Positions 52,751 to 61,729 of a stretch of 64,000 nucleotides of DNA are shown piece by piece. Location: contig NC_019684.1 of the NCBI RefSeq assembly GCF_000316645.1, positions 3,811,501 through 3,875,500 on the forward strand, given 5' to 3'. Within the stretch, counting starts at the first letter, position 1. The number at the start of each line of letters is the position of its first letter. Made by a program: the position numbers and the translations under genes. The stretch is from Nostoc sp. PCC 7524. Its GTDB lineage: Bacteria; Cyanobacteriota; Cyanobacteriia; Cyanobacteriales; Nostocaceae. Below the pieces are notes generated by a model, which was not told where the DNA came from, searched no databases, and saw only the letters and a program-made list of their open reading frames with translations.

Positions 52751-54268
52751 ATGATTGAATTTCCACAATCCTTGAAGCTGGAGGTATTAGAGGCTGTACA
52801 TCCTGAATACCAAGCTCAATTACCCTATCTCCAAAAGATAGATTTATTAGTAGCTGGGGGTCATAAGTTAGAAGATAAAATTAAAGAATTCTTACCTCAA
52901 CGTCCAGGGGAAGATGATTTATTGTATGAAACCCGGTTGAAGAAATTCACCTACAATAATATTCTAGGTTCTGCTATTAGTCAGCAGACATCTAGATTAT
53001 CTAACGGTACAATCTCTATCTCTGGTATTGAGAATAATGTTGAATTCTGGAATGCTTTTAGAGAGAATACTGATTTAGCTGGAAGGGCCGAATCCTCTCT
53101 CATCTCTTATATCTTTAGGGAATGCCTTAAATTTAAGAGGGTATATCTGCATATAGATAAGCCTAAAATGGATTCCTTACCTCAGAATAAGTTCCAAGAG
53201 GAGTTATTAGGCATTAGACCTTATGTAGTTGTATACTCTGCCCTACAGGTAACTAATTGGTCAGAGAATAGAGGTAATCTAAAATGGATTAAAGTTAGGC
53301 AGGTAGTACAAGACACCTCCAATCCTTTAGCTCCTCCTTTAACTCAAGTAGTCTGGACATTTATTACCAATACTTATATAGCTAGATACAAGGCCTACGT
53401 AGAGTTAGCTAGAGATGGTTCTATTTCTAACATACTTAACAATAAGGGTGAGAAGGTATCTACTAAGGATGCTGATATTCTCTTAGATTCGGTAGTAGCT
53501 CATGGAGTAGGGAGCATACCTGTTATTAAAGTAGAGATACCTAATGAGTTATGGGCTTGTGATCAAGCTGCTCCTAAAGCTCTAGAGCATTTAAGAACAG
53601 ATTGTTCTAAATATGACCTTCAGACAATGGCATACTTCCAGAGAACCTTTAAGAGAGTAATGACCCCTGATGGTGATATTAATGCCACCTATCAAGACAG
53701 CATGGAGGCAGAGATACCGACAGGATTACAGCACGTATTAGAGTTAGATAAATTTGAGTGGAGTGAACCTCAAGGACATATACTAACCCACCTAAGAGAT
53801 ACCCTCAACCAGATAGAGAATCAGGTTCGAGACATGGTTGCATTAGGAGGGGTATCTGCTGAGAAAGGTGTCATACAACAATCTGGAGTCTCTAAGCGAG
53901 TAGATTTCTATCATCAAGAGAATGTATTAAAGCAATATGGTAGGGTGCTGACTGATGCTTACCAGGATTTATTACAGCTAATAGCTAGGATACAGAACAT
54001 CTCTGATGAGATTTCAGTATCAGGTTTAAATAACTTTGATTTAGATAACATTGATTCCTTACTGGAGAACTTTAAAATCCTTTCTGATATAGACTTTAGT
54101 CAATTAAGGGTTAACCTACCTCCTACAGCTTTCAGACTTAAATATCAGCAATTATTGAAGTTGATGTTAGGTAATATATCTGCTGAGGATGAAGAGCTAA
54201 TTACTCAGGAGATAGAAACTAACTTATATTCTCCAACCATTGTAAATACAGGTGACAACCTTAACTAG
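52751..54268 (+). CDS. Portal protein
   Basis: A 505-aa phage portal (SPP1 gp6/DUF1483-like), forming the ring at the head vertex through which DNA passes. Position after TerL, length, the acidic helical middle and ALGGVSAEKGVIQQSGVSKR near residue 370 fit this. Its last five codons and the stop TAG lie inside the repeat at 54251-54429, so the repeat wrote the C-terminus (GDNLN). Confidence 0.85.
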   Translation: MIEFPQSLKLEVLEAVHPEYQAQLPYLQKIDLLVAGGHKLEDKIKEFLPQRPGEDDLLYETRLKKFTYNNILGSAISQQTSRLSNGTISISGIENNVEFWNAFRENTDLAGRAESSLISYIFRECLKFKRVYLHIDKPKMDSLPQNKFQEELLGIRPYVVVYSALQVTNWSENRGNLKWIKVRQVVQDTSNPLAPPLTQVVWTFITNTYIARYKAYVELARDGSISNILNNKGEKVSTKDADILLDSVVAHGVGSIPVIKVEIPNELWACDQAAPKALEHLRTDCSKYDLQTMAYFQRTFKRVMTPDGDINATYQDSMEAEIPTGLQHVLELDKFEWSEPQGHILTHLRDTLNQIENQVRDMVALGGVSAEKGVIQQSGVSKRVDFYHQENVLKQYGRVLTDAYQDLLQLIARIQNISDEISVSGLNNFDLDNIDSLLENFKILSDIDFSQLRVNLPPTAFRLKYQQLLKLMLGNISAEDEELITQEIETNLYSPTIVNTGDNLN

Positions 54269-54429
54269 GTTAACGTTGACAACTCTACTTCATAGAGGTG
54301 GCACGAAGTTCTACCGAACCTCGTGAGGTAGCAACCCTCACTAAGTGAGTGTTGACATCTCCACCGAAGGTGGAGGTGGCAACCCCTCTTCTAGTAGATC
54401 TTAATAATGAAGAAAAAGGGTTGCCACCT
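54251..54429. repeat. Prophage multi-hairpin repeat, copy 4 (inverted, extended)
   Basis: Reading against copies 1-3, it has GGTGGCAACCCCTC and GGGTTGCCACC as outer arms, CTCCACC-GAA-GGTGGAG, and CCTCAC-TAA-GTGAG. Extra hairpins follow: CTTAAC-TAG-GTTAACG, CTCTAC-TTCA-TAGAG and ACCTC-GTG-AGGT. Thus both stem variants seen in copies 2 and 3 occur in one array. Confidence 0.85.
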
Positions 54430-54643
54430 TTGAGATTATATTTAAGTTTAATTATTTATCTTTAATATTAAGGTTAAGTAAAACACCCTTTTACTAAAGA
54501 ATATCTCTCAAAGCCATTTCTAATTAAATTAGACAAATTTATATATTAGATAACCAATAAAGCCCCTACTGAAGGGGCATTATAAATATTCAGATAACCT
54601 AACTGTAAGGTGAATTACAGATACCATTAAACATTTTATAAAT
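54430..54643. other. Intergenic leader of the scaffold-capsid genes
   Basis: 214 bp. It contains a hairpin GCCCCT-ACTGA-AGGGGC (about 54562-54578), a weak terminator without T-tract, and an AT-rich stretch that may hold the late promoter for the structural genes. No gene seen. Confidence 0.5.
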
Positions 54644-55225
54644 ATGGATAAAGAAGAAGTATTAAGTCTCATTCAAGAGTCCTTATCAGCCCTTAAATCT
54701 GAACTTCTAAGTGAAGTTGATAAAAAGAATTCTGGATTAGGTAGTTCCTTAACTAAAGAATTCAAGAAGACTATCGAATCATTAAAATCAAATCCTATAG
54801 AAGAATCAGAGGAATCTAAAGAGAAGTTAACTTTAAAGGCATTACAGCAGCAGTTAGCAGATTTAAATAATCAATTAAAGGCTAAGGATGAAGAGGCTTA
54901 TAGAGCCAAGAAATCTCAAGTAGTAACTCAAGAGATAGCTAAAGCAGACTTACTAAATCAGTCAGCTTTTTATAAGTTATTCATGCTTGAGAATGGGGAT
55001 TATCTCAAGGAAGAGAATGGTTCTTGGTTCATTGATAAAAGTGGTGAGATTTCTACTTTAGGAGACTCTATTAAGAATTACCTAACTACTGATGAAGGTA
55101 AGTTGTTTATTCCTGCCAGTAAAGTACAAGGTGCCTCCTCACAAGAAACTAAACCTATTCCTCAAGTAAATAATAATAAACCCTCTGCTGGTGAAGCTTT
55201 AATGAGGGCTTTCTCAGATATTTAA
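54644..55225 (+). CDS. Predicted capsid scaffold protein
   Basis: A 193-aa acidic, helical protein directly before the capsid gene. It has a coiled coil at about residues 55-100 (KLTLKALQQQLADLNNQLKA) and a flexible Asn/Gln-rich tail (SSQETKPIPQVNNNKPSAGE). This composition and place are typical of scaffolding proteins that shape the prohead. No protease motif is visible, so scaffold removal, if any, is not explained by this gene. Family assignment is by context. Confidence 0.75.
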   Translation: MDKEEVLSLIQESLSALKSELLSEVDKKNSGLGSSLTKEFKKTIESLKSNPIEESEESKEKLTLKALQQQLADLNNQLKAKDEEAYRAKKSQVVTQEIAKADLLNQSAFYKLFMLENGDYLKEENGSWFIDKSGEISTLGDSIKNYLTTDEGKLFIPASKVQGASSQETKPIPQVNNNKPSAGEALMRAFSDI

Positions 55226-56084
55226 ATCAATAAATTAACTAAATTCAAATATGAATATTACTGATCGTGTAAATTCACTTCGATTGCTTATTGAAGAAGA
55301 ATTAGCTGAATTACAGCTTCTTAAGTATCCTATGTTAAATAGGGTAGCTAAACGTACTATTAGTCAGAAAGATATTAAGTGGAATGTTAACGTAGGTGGA
55401 GCTGCTGTAACTGGTGAGGCTACAACTGCCGATGTCACTACCTTCTCTGATGATGATGTAATACCTGCTAGACTACCTATTGGCTCTGCTCGTTTGAGAC
55501 ATTCTTTCCAATTACAAAAAGAAGATATTGCTGAAGCTGCAACTGCTGGTGTAGGAGTCCTCCGTGATTTATTTGCTGCTGATGTTAGAAACGGTATTAG
55601 AGTTATCATGGAAACCCTCAGTGGTAGACTTTATACCGGAGATGGTACTAATGCTCATGGTGGTGTAGTAGGTCTTAATCTAGTAACTGCTGCTCCTAAT
55701 AGCACTTATGCAAACATTGATAGCACTACTTATACTGATTGGGTAGCTTATAGAAACACCAATGCCTCTAACAGAGCGTTGACTCAAGCCCTCCTACTCA
55801 ACATGGAAGTAGGTATGGCTACTAGAGGTAGCACCTTTACAGCTATCTACACCACACCTGCCATTGTTGCTAAGTATAAAGAGCTATTTACTACAAATGC
55901 TCAGATTCAATTAGCTCCTGCTGGAGTAGCTGACCTGGGTTATACAGGTGCTACTTATGCTGGTAGACCGATCATTCAAGATCCCTACTGACTTGAAAAT
56001 CAAACTTTGGTAAAAAACTAAAGAAAGTATGTGGCTATTGTCGTTGAATGGCGACACAGCCGAAACAAAATATTGATTACAGGT

Positions 56085-57320
56085 TTAAATTGCGACCGGA
56101 ACAGGTTCAACACTAACTTGATAACCAAGTTTTTCTAGGCGTTTAATCAAACGTTTCTTGACACTTACATGTCGATGTTTGTCGAAATAATCAGCTCCTA
56201 AATCTTTATAAGGTTCTTGACGTGATATGAGATGGTAAGCGATCGTTAAAATAGAATGTGCAACAGCAACCGCAGCGCGTTTTTTTCCGCGTCGTGCCGA
56301 CAGACGACGAAACTGTGCAGCAAGGTAAGTTTTAGTTCGAGCCAAAGCATGGGCAGCTTGAACCAAAATAGTTCGTAAAACTCGATTACCTTTGCGAGTG
56401 CCGTCACAAAGCTTCTTACCGCCACTTTCATAGTTTCCAGGGGCAACCCCAGCCCAAGCAGCCAAATGTTCGGCACTTGGGAAGCGACTCATATCCGTGC
56501 CAATTTCCGAGACAATGATCTCAGCAGTTCGACGAGCAACACCAGGTATGGTGTCAACTAACTCAACCGCTTGGTCGAAAGGGCGGCAATATTCCTCAAT
56601 TTGTTGGTCAAAACATTTAATTGTTTCGTCTATGCTATCAATTTGACACAGTAGCTGTGCAAGAATGAATCGTTGATGAGGACGAACTCTACCCTCAAGT
56701 GCTTGAATCAGTAAATCGTGCTTTTTTCGCATGGTTCCTTTTGCCAAGTCCGCCATCAGTTCAGGACTAGCGCTACCTTCAACAATCGCAGCTAGCATTG
56801 CTCGTCCTGACACACCCATTACGTCACTGGCAACTGAGGCAAGTTTGATATTAGCAGCTTCCAGCACTTTTTGGACTCGATTCACTAAGTTAACTCTTTC
56901 GCGAATAAAATTGCTACGATGACGAGTTAAATCGCGCAAATCTCTTTGCTCCACAGGGGGAATAAAACTCGCACGTAACAACCCATGTTGTAGTAGTTCG
57001 GCAATCCACTGCGAATCTTTGATGTCTGTTTTGCGTCCTGGCACCGCTTTTATATGACGGGCATTAACTAACATAACTTCAAAGTTTCCTTCTAGGATAT
57101 TAAATACAGGTCGCCAGTACTCTCCAGTACTCTCCATTGCTACATGAGTACAATTGTGACTTGTTAACCAGTCAGAAAGTTTTAACAAGTCCTGAGTCAT
57201 TGTAGTGAATGTGCGTATTTCCTTGTGCCATCCGGACGAAGACTTCGGGGTAATTACACAAGCTACCACCGTCTTTTTGTGTACATCTAGTCCTGCACAA
57301 CGATTGTAGACTACCTGCAT
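56085..57320 (-). CDS. IS110-family DEDD transposase
   Basis: A 411-aa recombinase. The N-terminal DEDD RuvC-like domain has Asp in CAGLDVHKKTV, Glu in VAMESTGEYWRP and Asp residues in GRKTDIKDSQWI. The C-terminal transposase_20 domain has the helix-hairpin-helix DTIPGVARRTAEII and the catalytic Ser region LAAWAGVAPGNYESGGKKLC. All four acidic residues and the Ser are present, so it looks intact. With a bridge RNA it would join donor and target DNA. The coding region is typical of cyanobacterial copies; it is the only gene in the element. Confidence 0.93.
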   Translation of the reverse strand: MQVVYNRCAGLDVHKKTVVACVITPKSSSGWHKEIRTFTTMTQDLLKLSDWLTSHNCTHVAMESTGEYWRPVFNILEGNFEVMLVNARHIKAVPGRKTDIKDSQWIAELLQHGLLRASFIPPVEQRDLRDLTRHRSNFIRERVNLVNRVQKVLEAANIKLASVASDVMGVSGRAMLAAIVEGSASPELMADLAKGTMRKKHDLLIQALEGRVRPHQRFILAQLLCQIDSIDETIKCFDQQIEEYCRPFDQAVELVDTIPGVARRTAEIIVSEIGTDMSRFPSAEHLAAWAGVAPGNYESGGKKLCDGTRKGNRVLRTILVQAAHALARTKTYLAAQFRRLSARRGKKRAAVAVAHSILTIAYHLISRQEPYKDLGADYFDKHRHVSVKKRLIKRLEKLGYQVSVEPVPVAI

Positions 57321-57577
57321 ATCTCTTGAGCTACTACAACTTTCAAAATTGATAGGGGGCTAATACGTGGATATCTAAATAGTAGATTCTGACTTGCGTG
57401 CTCACTAAAACCAAAAAATTGCTCAGTGGCGACAATTGGTAATTCCTCTCGATATCCAGGTTAGACTGCCCTTCAGGCTCTGATGCTCTAATAAGGAAAC
57501 AACCTCGCTTGTATCAGCCTTATCTTGGAAGTTACCACATTTTCATTCATGGTGATGAAATTTTTTCATTGGGACTG
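57321..57577 (-). ncRNA. Candidate bridge RNA region of the IS110 element
   Basis: This is the non-coding end upstream of the transposase. Read on the minus strand it contains AGGGCAGT (57465-57472), identical to the target flank across ACTG (reading AGGGCAGT at 57574-57581). Later it has CAAGTCAG (57389-57396), identical to the element's other end (55988-55995). Target-guide first, donor-guide second matches the order in IS621 bridge RNA. The second strand of each loop and the folded structure are not visible to me. Confidence 0.6.
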
Positions 57578-57801
57578 CCCTGCTAACACTATGTACTTCG
57601 TAGATGAGAGCGATGTAACTCTTTATACCTTTGCTCAGAATAACACTGAATCCCGTGATGGTATGCAGATGAGCATTGAAGCTCTACCCTCCAGTAACCC
57701 TGATGCTGAACGTTATGTAATCTACGTTAAGCCTCAATTGAAGGTTCATAACAGACGTAAGGCAGTTGGTCTTTTAAGTAATCTTACTGAGTAAAATCTT
57801 T

Positions 57802-58146
57802 ATGCCTCAATTTAATAACCAACAGAAAGAGCAAATATTATTAACCCTTGGTTATGCTAATCCTGACAGTTTGGTTAATAGTCAATTGAGCCTGGAATAT
57901 ACTCAATCAACAATAGATAGATGTGCAGCTATTCTCTCAGAGCTTAATAGTATAGATAGTTTAATAAAAGAGGCTAGGGATAATAGTTTTGTAAGAGAGT
58001 CTAGGAATACTAAACTCTCTTATGCAAATCATCTAATTCACCTTAGATCGGATGCCACTAAACTGCTAAAAGAATTAGCTCATTTATTGAGTATAGATGT
58101 TGAATATAACAGGTATTTAGGGCATAGACAATATAACTACTGGTAA
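57802..58146 (+). CDS. Predicted head-tail connector protein
   Basis: A 114-aa helical protein right after the capsid gene (8 bp). Position and size fit a gp6-like head-tail connector or a gp15-type adaptor. There is no diagnostic motif; residues 3-30 and 40-110 are amphipathic helices (CAAILSELNSIDSLIKEARD). It belongs to the head-completion set with the next three genes. Confidence 0.6.
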   Translation: MPQFNNQQKEQILLTLGYANPDSLVNSQLSLEYTQSTIDRCAAILSELNSIDSLIKEARDNSFVRESRNTKLSYANHLIHLRSDATKLLKELAHLLSIDVEYNRYLGHRQYNYW

Positions 58147-58153
58147 CTAAATT

Positions 58154-58471
58154 ATGCTTATTACTAATGTAATAAAAGAGGGGCCTTTATTTGAGAAGGG
58201 GATTATCAGTAAACTTAGTGGTAATGCTCTAAATAAAACTATGAATTGGGGTATAGGTAGGATTAGAGGTAGGACTCCTGTAGTAACAGGCAGATTAAAA
58301 GCTGGATGGTATAATTCTACTTCTAATAAGTCTTTAAACTTTGAGATATCTAACCCAGTCTTCTATGCTCCATTTGTAGAGAGAAGGAGAGGAATGATAT
58401 CTAAGACCTTACCGGAGATAGAGAGTAAATTATTAGAAGAGACTCTAAAGGAAACTAATAAGCTTAAATGA
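58154..58471 (+). CDS. HK97 gp10-like head-closure/tail protein
   Basis: A 105-aa basic protein. GRIRGRTPVVTGRLKAGWYN followed by ISNPVFYAPFVERRR matches the HK97-gp10 family pattern (TPVdTGrLr...N..YA..vE.G), used in neck or tail-completion proteins. It overlaps the next gene by 4 bp, a sign of coupled translation. Confidence 0.8.
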   Translation: MLITNVIKEGPLFEKGIISKLSGNALNKTMNWGIGRIRGRTPVVTGRLKAGWYNSTSNKSLNFEISNPVFYAPFVERRRGMISKTLPEIESKLLEETLKETNKLK

Positions 58472-58944
58472 CTTCATTATATCAAAAGCTATCTCAAATA
58501 GAAGGAAAGATGGCAGAAATTGATATTAGATTGGGAATACCTCAGCGCAGAAATTTATTAATAAGGCATCAGAGTTTAAACCCAACTACTCGTCAATTAG
58601 AGATAGTAGATACTCTCGTTCAACCTAAACCTCTCATTACCTCAATTCCACCTAAATTCGTTAATTTACCTGTATCAATTGAAGGTGCTGATTCTATATT
58701 TCTATCTATTAATGATATTCAAGTAGAGATTCCTAGAACCCACCCTAAAAGATTATTTATTCCAGAAGGTAATACTAGAGCCATATTTATTTTAGAGCCT
58801 CCTATATCCAATAATCAGGTTGTATATATTAATCCAGCTACTAAGACTATTAACGGTGCCGATATTTATAGGCTAGTTGTATTAATGGAAAATGATCCTA
58901 CCCTTTGGAAGCTTATTCTCAGAAGAGATAAAGATAAAAAATGA
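58468..58944 (+). CDS. Phage neck/completion protein, unassigned
   Basis: A 158-aa protein overlapping both neighbours by 4 bp. The middle (LVQPKPLITSIPPKFVNLPV and IQVEIPRTHPKRLFIPEGNT) is beta-rich with many prolines. No family recognised; by position it could be a head-completion or minor tail protein. Confidence 0.6.
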   Translation: MTSLYQKLSQIEGKMAEIDIRLGIPQRRNLLIRHQSLNPTTRQLEIVDTLVQPKPLITSIPPKFVNLPVSIEGADSIFLSINDIQVEIPRTHPKRLFIPEGNTRAIFILEPPISNNQVVYINPATKTINGADIYRLVVLMENDPTLWKLILRRDKDKK

Positions 58945-59588
58945 ATATACAAGAAATAAGAGAGAAGATTAATGATTTCTTACTACAGAGGGTAAGGATT
59001 GATTACTGGGGTTTAGATTACCCTAGTGAAATATATACTCCCATTTCCTCAACCACTTTTCCAGCAAATTCAGCCTTATCTCTACCCATTCAAGAAGTAG
59101 TTCATTTTAGGGAAGCTTATAACCAAATTAAGACCTCAGCTAGGTTCCCTTATAGAATTGCTTATAGATTTCCCGGTGAACTCCCCTATCATGAGCTACC
59201 TATAAAAGCTCTAGAAGGAATGCTCTCTTTTATTCATATAGTGTCTTTAATTCAGTCTCCTGATCCTGATATCGAATCATTTACTCCAGCCAATATAGAG
59301 GACTCATTAACAGTAGCTAGGGTGGAGGAAGTAGAAAATGACTGGTTAGTATATCTTAACTTTGCTTTTGATGTTAGGTTTAACACTACATTATTACCAG
59401 ACCTAGCTGAACTACAGCCCTCTAATTACTATAATCTCGAAGATCCTCCCTCCCTACAAGAATTAAATTTAAGGGTGTTTAGGGCTAAATCTGGATTTAA
59501 GACAAAAGAGGAAGAAGTAGCTTCCTTAATTCCTATTATTAATGACCCTACTAAATACACCCTTGATTCAGAAATTACAATTAATTAA
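58941..59588 (+). CDS. Predicted tail terminator/baseplate-side protein
   Basis: A 215-aa alpha/beta protein immediately before the sheath gene, the position of the tail terminator (gpU-like) in myoviruses. It lacks a signature I can name. It contains ELPYHELPIKALEGMLSFIH and a long Pro/Leu-rich C-terminal half. The tandem 4-bp overlaps to 58468 suggest one translational unit. Confidence 0.55.
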   Translation: MNIQEIREKINDFLLQRVRIDYWGLDYPSEIYTPISSTTFPANSALSLPIQEVVHFREAYNQIKTSARFPYRIAYRFPGELPYHELPIKALEGMLSFIHIVSLIQSPDPDIESFTPANIEDSLTVARVEEVENDWLVYLNFAFDVRFNTTLLPDLAELQPSNYYNLEDPPSLQELNLRVFRAKSGFKTKEEEVASLIPIINDPTKYTLDSEITIN

Positions 59589-60182
59589 TAATAAATATGT
59601 CTAGTACAATATTTAGTTCATTTAGAAGTCCTGGTGTTCGTATTAACGAAACAACCCAAGGCTATAGAAGCTTAGATATTGCTTCCCACCAAGCAGTTTA
59701 TATGATTGGTTCAGGAACTAATGGAGATGCTTTTATACCAACCCAAGTAACTTCTTTAACAGATTTTACTAATGTATTTGGCTCTTCTCCCTCAGAGAAT
59801 TCTGTTAAGTTATTCTTCAGAAATGATAGAAGAGGGATTCTCTACTTTGTTAGAACTTCACCTGCTTTAAGAGTAAGAGTAACAGTTAGCTCCGCTACAA
59901 ATGGAGAATATCCTCTCTCCATTGCCTCTACAAGAGGTGCTGTTAATGTTAGCTTCACTGCTTCCAGTAGTACCACTGCTCAAATAGCATCTGGGTTAAT
60001 AGAAGCTATTAATAACTCTACTTTATCCGCTCATGTTAAAGCCGGAGCTGGTTCTTCTTCTAACCAACTCATAATTAGTATGAGCAATCCTACTGACCCA
60101 TTTCTAGCAGTTACTAGCACTAATAGTAACTTAGCTATAGTTAATCATAATGATACAACTAAAGACCGTAGGGAAGTAATTA

Positions 60183-61729
60183 GTAAGGATTCAGGTGGTA
60201 GAGTATTGACAAAGGTAACACTTGAGGGAGAGTATCACAAATATGAACCAAAACCTGCCTCAAGAATTAGAGCGAGAAAGCTTGAACCAGTTGTCAAAGG
60301 AAGAACTGGTAGAGATAATTATTGAGCAGAGCAAGGTAATACGTGAGTTACAGAAAATTATCCTAGAACTAAAGCAAGAAATAGAGCGTTTAAAAGTCAG
60401 CAGAGATTTGGATAGTTCTAATTCATCGAAACCACCATCACAAGACATTCACAAAAAGAGCGAAAACAAAAAAGCTCCTCCTCAAGACCAATCAAACGAG
60501 CCGAAAAAGAAACCAGGTGGGCAGGCAGGACATCAAGGTAAGACTCGTAAGGGTTTTGGGAGAGTAGATCGTTCTGAAATTTTACGTCCTACAGATTGTG
60601 TCTGTTGTGGTCACAAAGCATTTGCTCCTTTTGCATTAAAAGTAGAAAAACACGTCGTAGCGCAATTAGTGGAACGTCCTATTGAAATAGTGGAGTATCA
60701 ACGCCACACCTGCGTGTGTGAGAGTTGTGGCAATGTACAAGCTTCTCAGTGGCCAGAAGATATCATCCCAGGACAAGATTTAGGAATCTGTTTACAGGCA
60801 TTTTTAGGGTGGGCAAATAATTACGCACATATGCCCTATGAAAAACAACAAGAAATGTTGTGGGAACTGGGACAGATTGAAATTGGGTTAGGAACTTTAG
60901 TCGCCACCAATGAACGAATTACCCAAGCAATAGAACCGACCGTTAGGGAGTTAAGTAGTTGGGTAAAACAGACACAACCTAACATTCATGTAGATGAAAC
61001 ACCTTGGTCTGTCAAGGGAGTGAAAGAATGGTTGTGGGTAGTTGCCAATTCTGATTTCTGCCTGTTTACTGCGGCTGATACTCGTTCTAGAGCCGAACTA
61101 GAAACAATTTTAGGAGCTAAATATACAGGGGTACTCAGCAGCGACGATTTTAGCGTTTACAATGGCTATCAAGCTGTAGCCCAGCAGAAATGTTTAGCAC
61201 ATCTACGCCGTCATTTCAAAAAATTAATTCAGCTTCCAGGTCTTCACAACCAAGCCATTGGCGAAACGTTTGTTGATTTAATTGATGAAGCTTTTAGACA
61301 TTACGCCCTATGGTTTGAGACTCTTGACTGTGCTAGTTACAATGATTGGGTCAATCAATTCAAATCCAAATTGCAACAAACACTCGATTGTTGGATTAAC
61401 TTAGCAGGGGCTACAGCAGGCAAGCTTTTACGTTCTTTGCGTGATAAAGCACATCAATGGTGGTATTTTCTTGACTACCCTGAAGTTCCCCCTGATAACA
61501 ATCAGGCTGAACGTTCGCTACGTTTGGCTGTCACGAAACGCAAAGTTAGTGGTGGTTCACGTTCGATGGAGCGATTTCAAAACACTGCTAATTTGTTGAC
61601 GGTGGTGCAGACTTGTCGCCGTCAAGGTAGGTCTGTAATTGATTTTTTTGCACAAGGTCTAATTGCTGACTCCAATAATACTCAGTCTCGCCCTTCTTTA
61701 CTTCCGCAATATTAGACCTGAATCCTTAC
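60183..61729 (+). mobile_element. IS66-family insertion sequence (single-gene type)
   Basis: 1547 bp. The ends are 14-bp perfect inverted repeats GTAAGGATTCAGGT. The 8-bp target AGTAATTA stands directly at both sides (60175-60182 and 61730-61737). It has only the transposase gene, without tnpA and tnpB, as in the ISBst12 subgroup of IS66. Intact ends and clean duplication suggest recent insertion. Confidence 0.95.
60243..61715 (+). CDS. IS66-family transposase (TnpC-like)
   Basis: A 490-aa transposase. I use the ATG at 60243 with RBS GAGGGAG. Order: leucine-zipper coiled coil (about 12-60, IIIEQSKVIRELQKIILELK), a zinc-finger region with CVCCGHK and CVCESCGN, then the DDE nuclease domain with Asp in IHVDETPWSV, Asp in YTGVLSSDDFSVY and Glu in NNQAERSLRLAV. 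The C-terminal RSMERFQNTANLLTVVQTCR fits the IS66 C-domain. All catalytic residues are present, so it should be active. Confidence 0.95.
   Translation: MNQNLPQELERESLNQLSKEELVEIIIEQSKVIRELQKIILELKQEIERLKVSRDLDSSNSSKPPSQDIHKKSENKKAPPQDQSNEPKKKPGGQAGHQGKTRKGFGRVDRSEILRPTDCVCCGHKAFAPFALKVEKHVVAQLVERPIEIVEYQRHTCVCESCGNVQASQWPEDIIPGQDLGICLQAFLGWANNYAHMPYEKQQEMLWELGQIEIGLGTLVATNERITQAIEPTVRELSSWVKQTQPNIHVDETPWSVKGVKEWLWVVANSDFCLFTAADTRSRAELETILGAKYTGVLSSDDFSVYNGYQAVAQQKCLAHLRRHFKKLIQLPGLHNQAIGETFVDLIDEAFRHYALWFETLDCASYNDWVNQFKSKLQQTLDCWINLAGATAGKLLRSLRDKAHQWWYFLDYPEVPPDNNQAERSLRLAVTKRKVSGGSRSMERFQNTANLLTVVQTCRRQGRSVIDFFAQGLIADSNNTQSRPSLLPQY

Larger units (their letters stand above)
55991..57577 (-). 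mobile_element. IS110-family insertion sequence
   Basis: 1587 bp, no terminal inverted repeats, inserted in the capsid gene at the 4-bp ACTG present once in the reconstructed gene and now at both edges. It contains the transposase gene on the minus strand, a short right end (55991-56084) and a 257-bp non-coding left end upstream of the transposase (57321-57577). This asymmetry is characteristic of IS110 group elements that use a bridge RNA. Confidence 0.88.
55251..57794 (+). pseudogene. Major capsid protein gene split by an IS110-family element
   Basis: 55251-55990 and 57578-57794 join in frame as ...IIQDPY-CPANTMYFVDESDV..., giving a 318-aa protein. It fits an HK97-fold capsid protein (TDRVNSLRLLIEEELAELQL; LYTGDGTNAHGGVVGL; later FTNAQIQLAPAGVADLGYTG). 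Insertion left ACTG on both sides (55987-55990 and 57574-57577). With the element in place, translation stops at TGA immediately after the first part and loses 71 residues. A 57525 start would make a C-terminal fragment. Without this gene no capsid can form. Confidence 0.9.

Noticed and set aside
45284..54429. Prophage hairpin repeats as integron attC sites
   Set aside because: The arms lack the RYYYAAC/GTTRRRY core in the right geometry and no integron integrase is present; the tyrosine recombinase here is of another type.
57525..57794. An independent 89-aa gene after the IS110 element
   Set aside because: Its first 17 residues are read from the IS end; the rest continues the capsid protein in frame.
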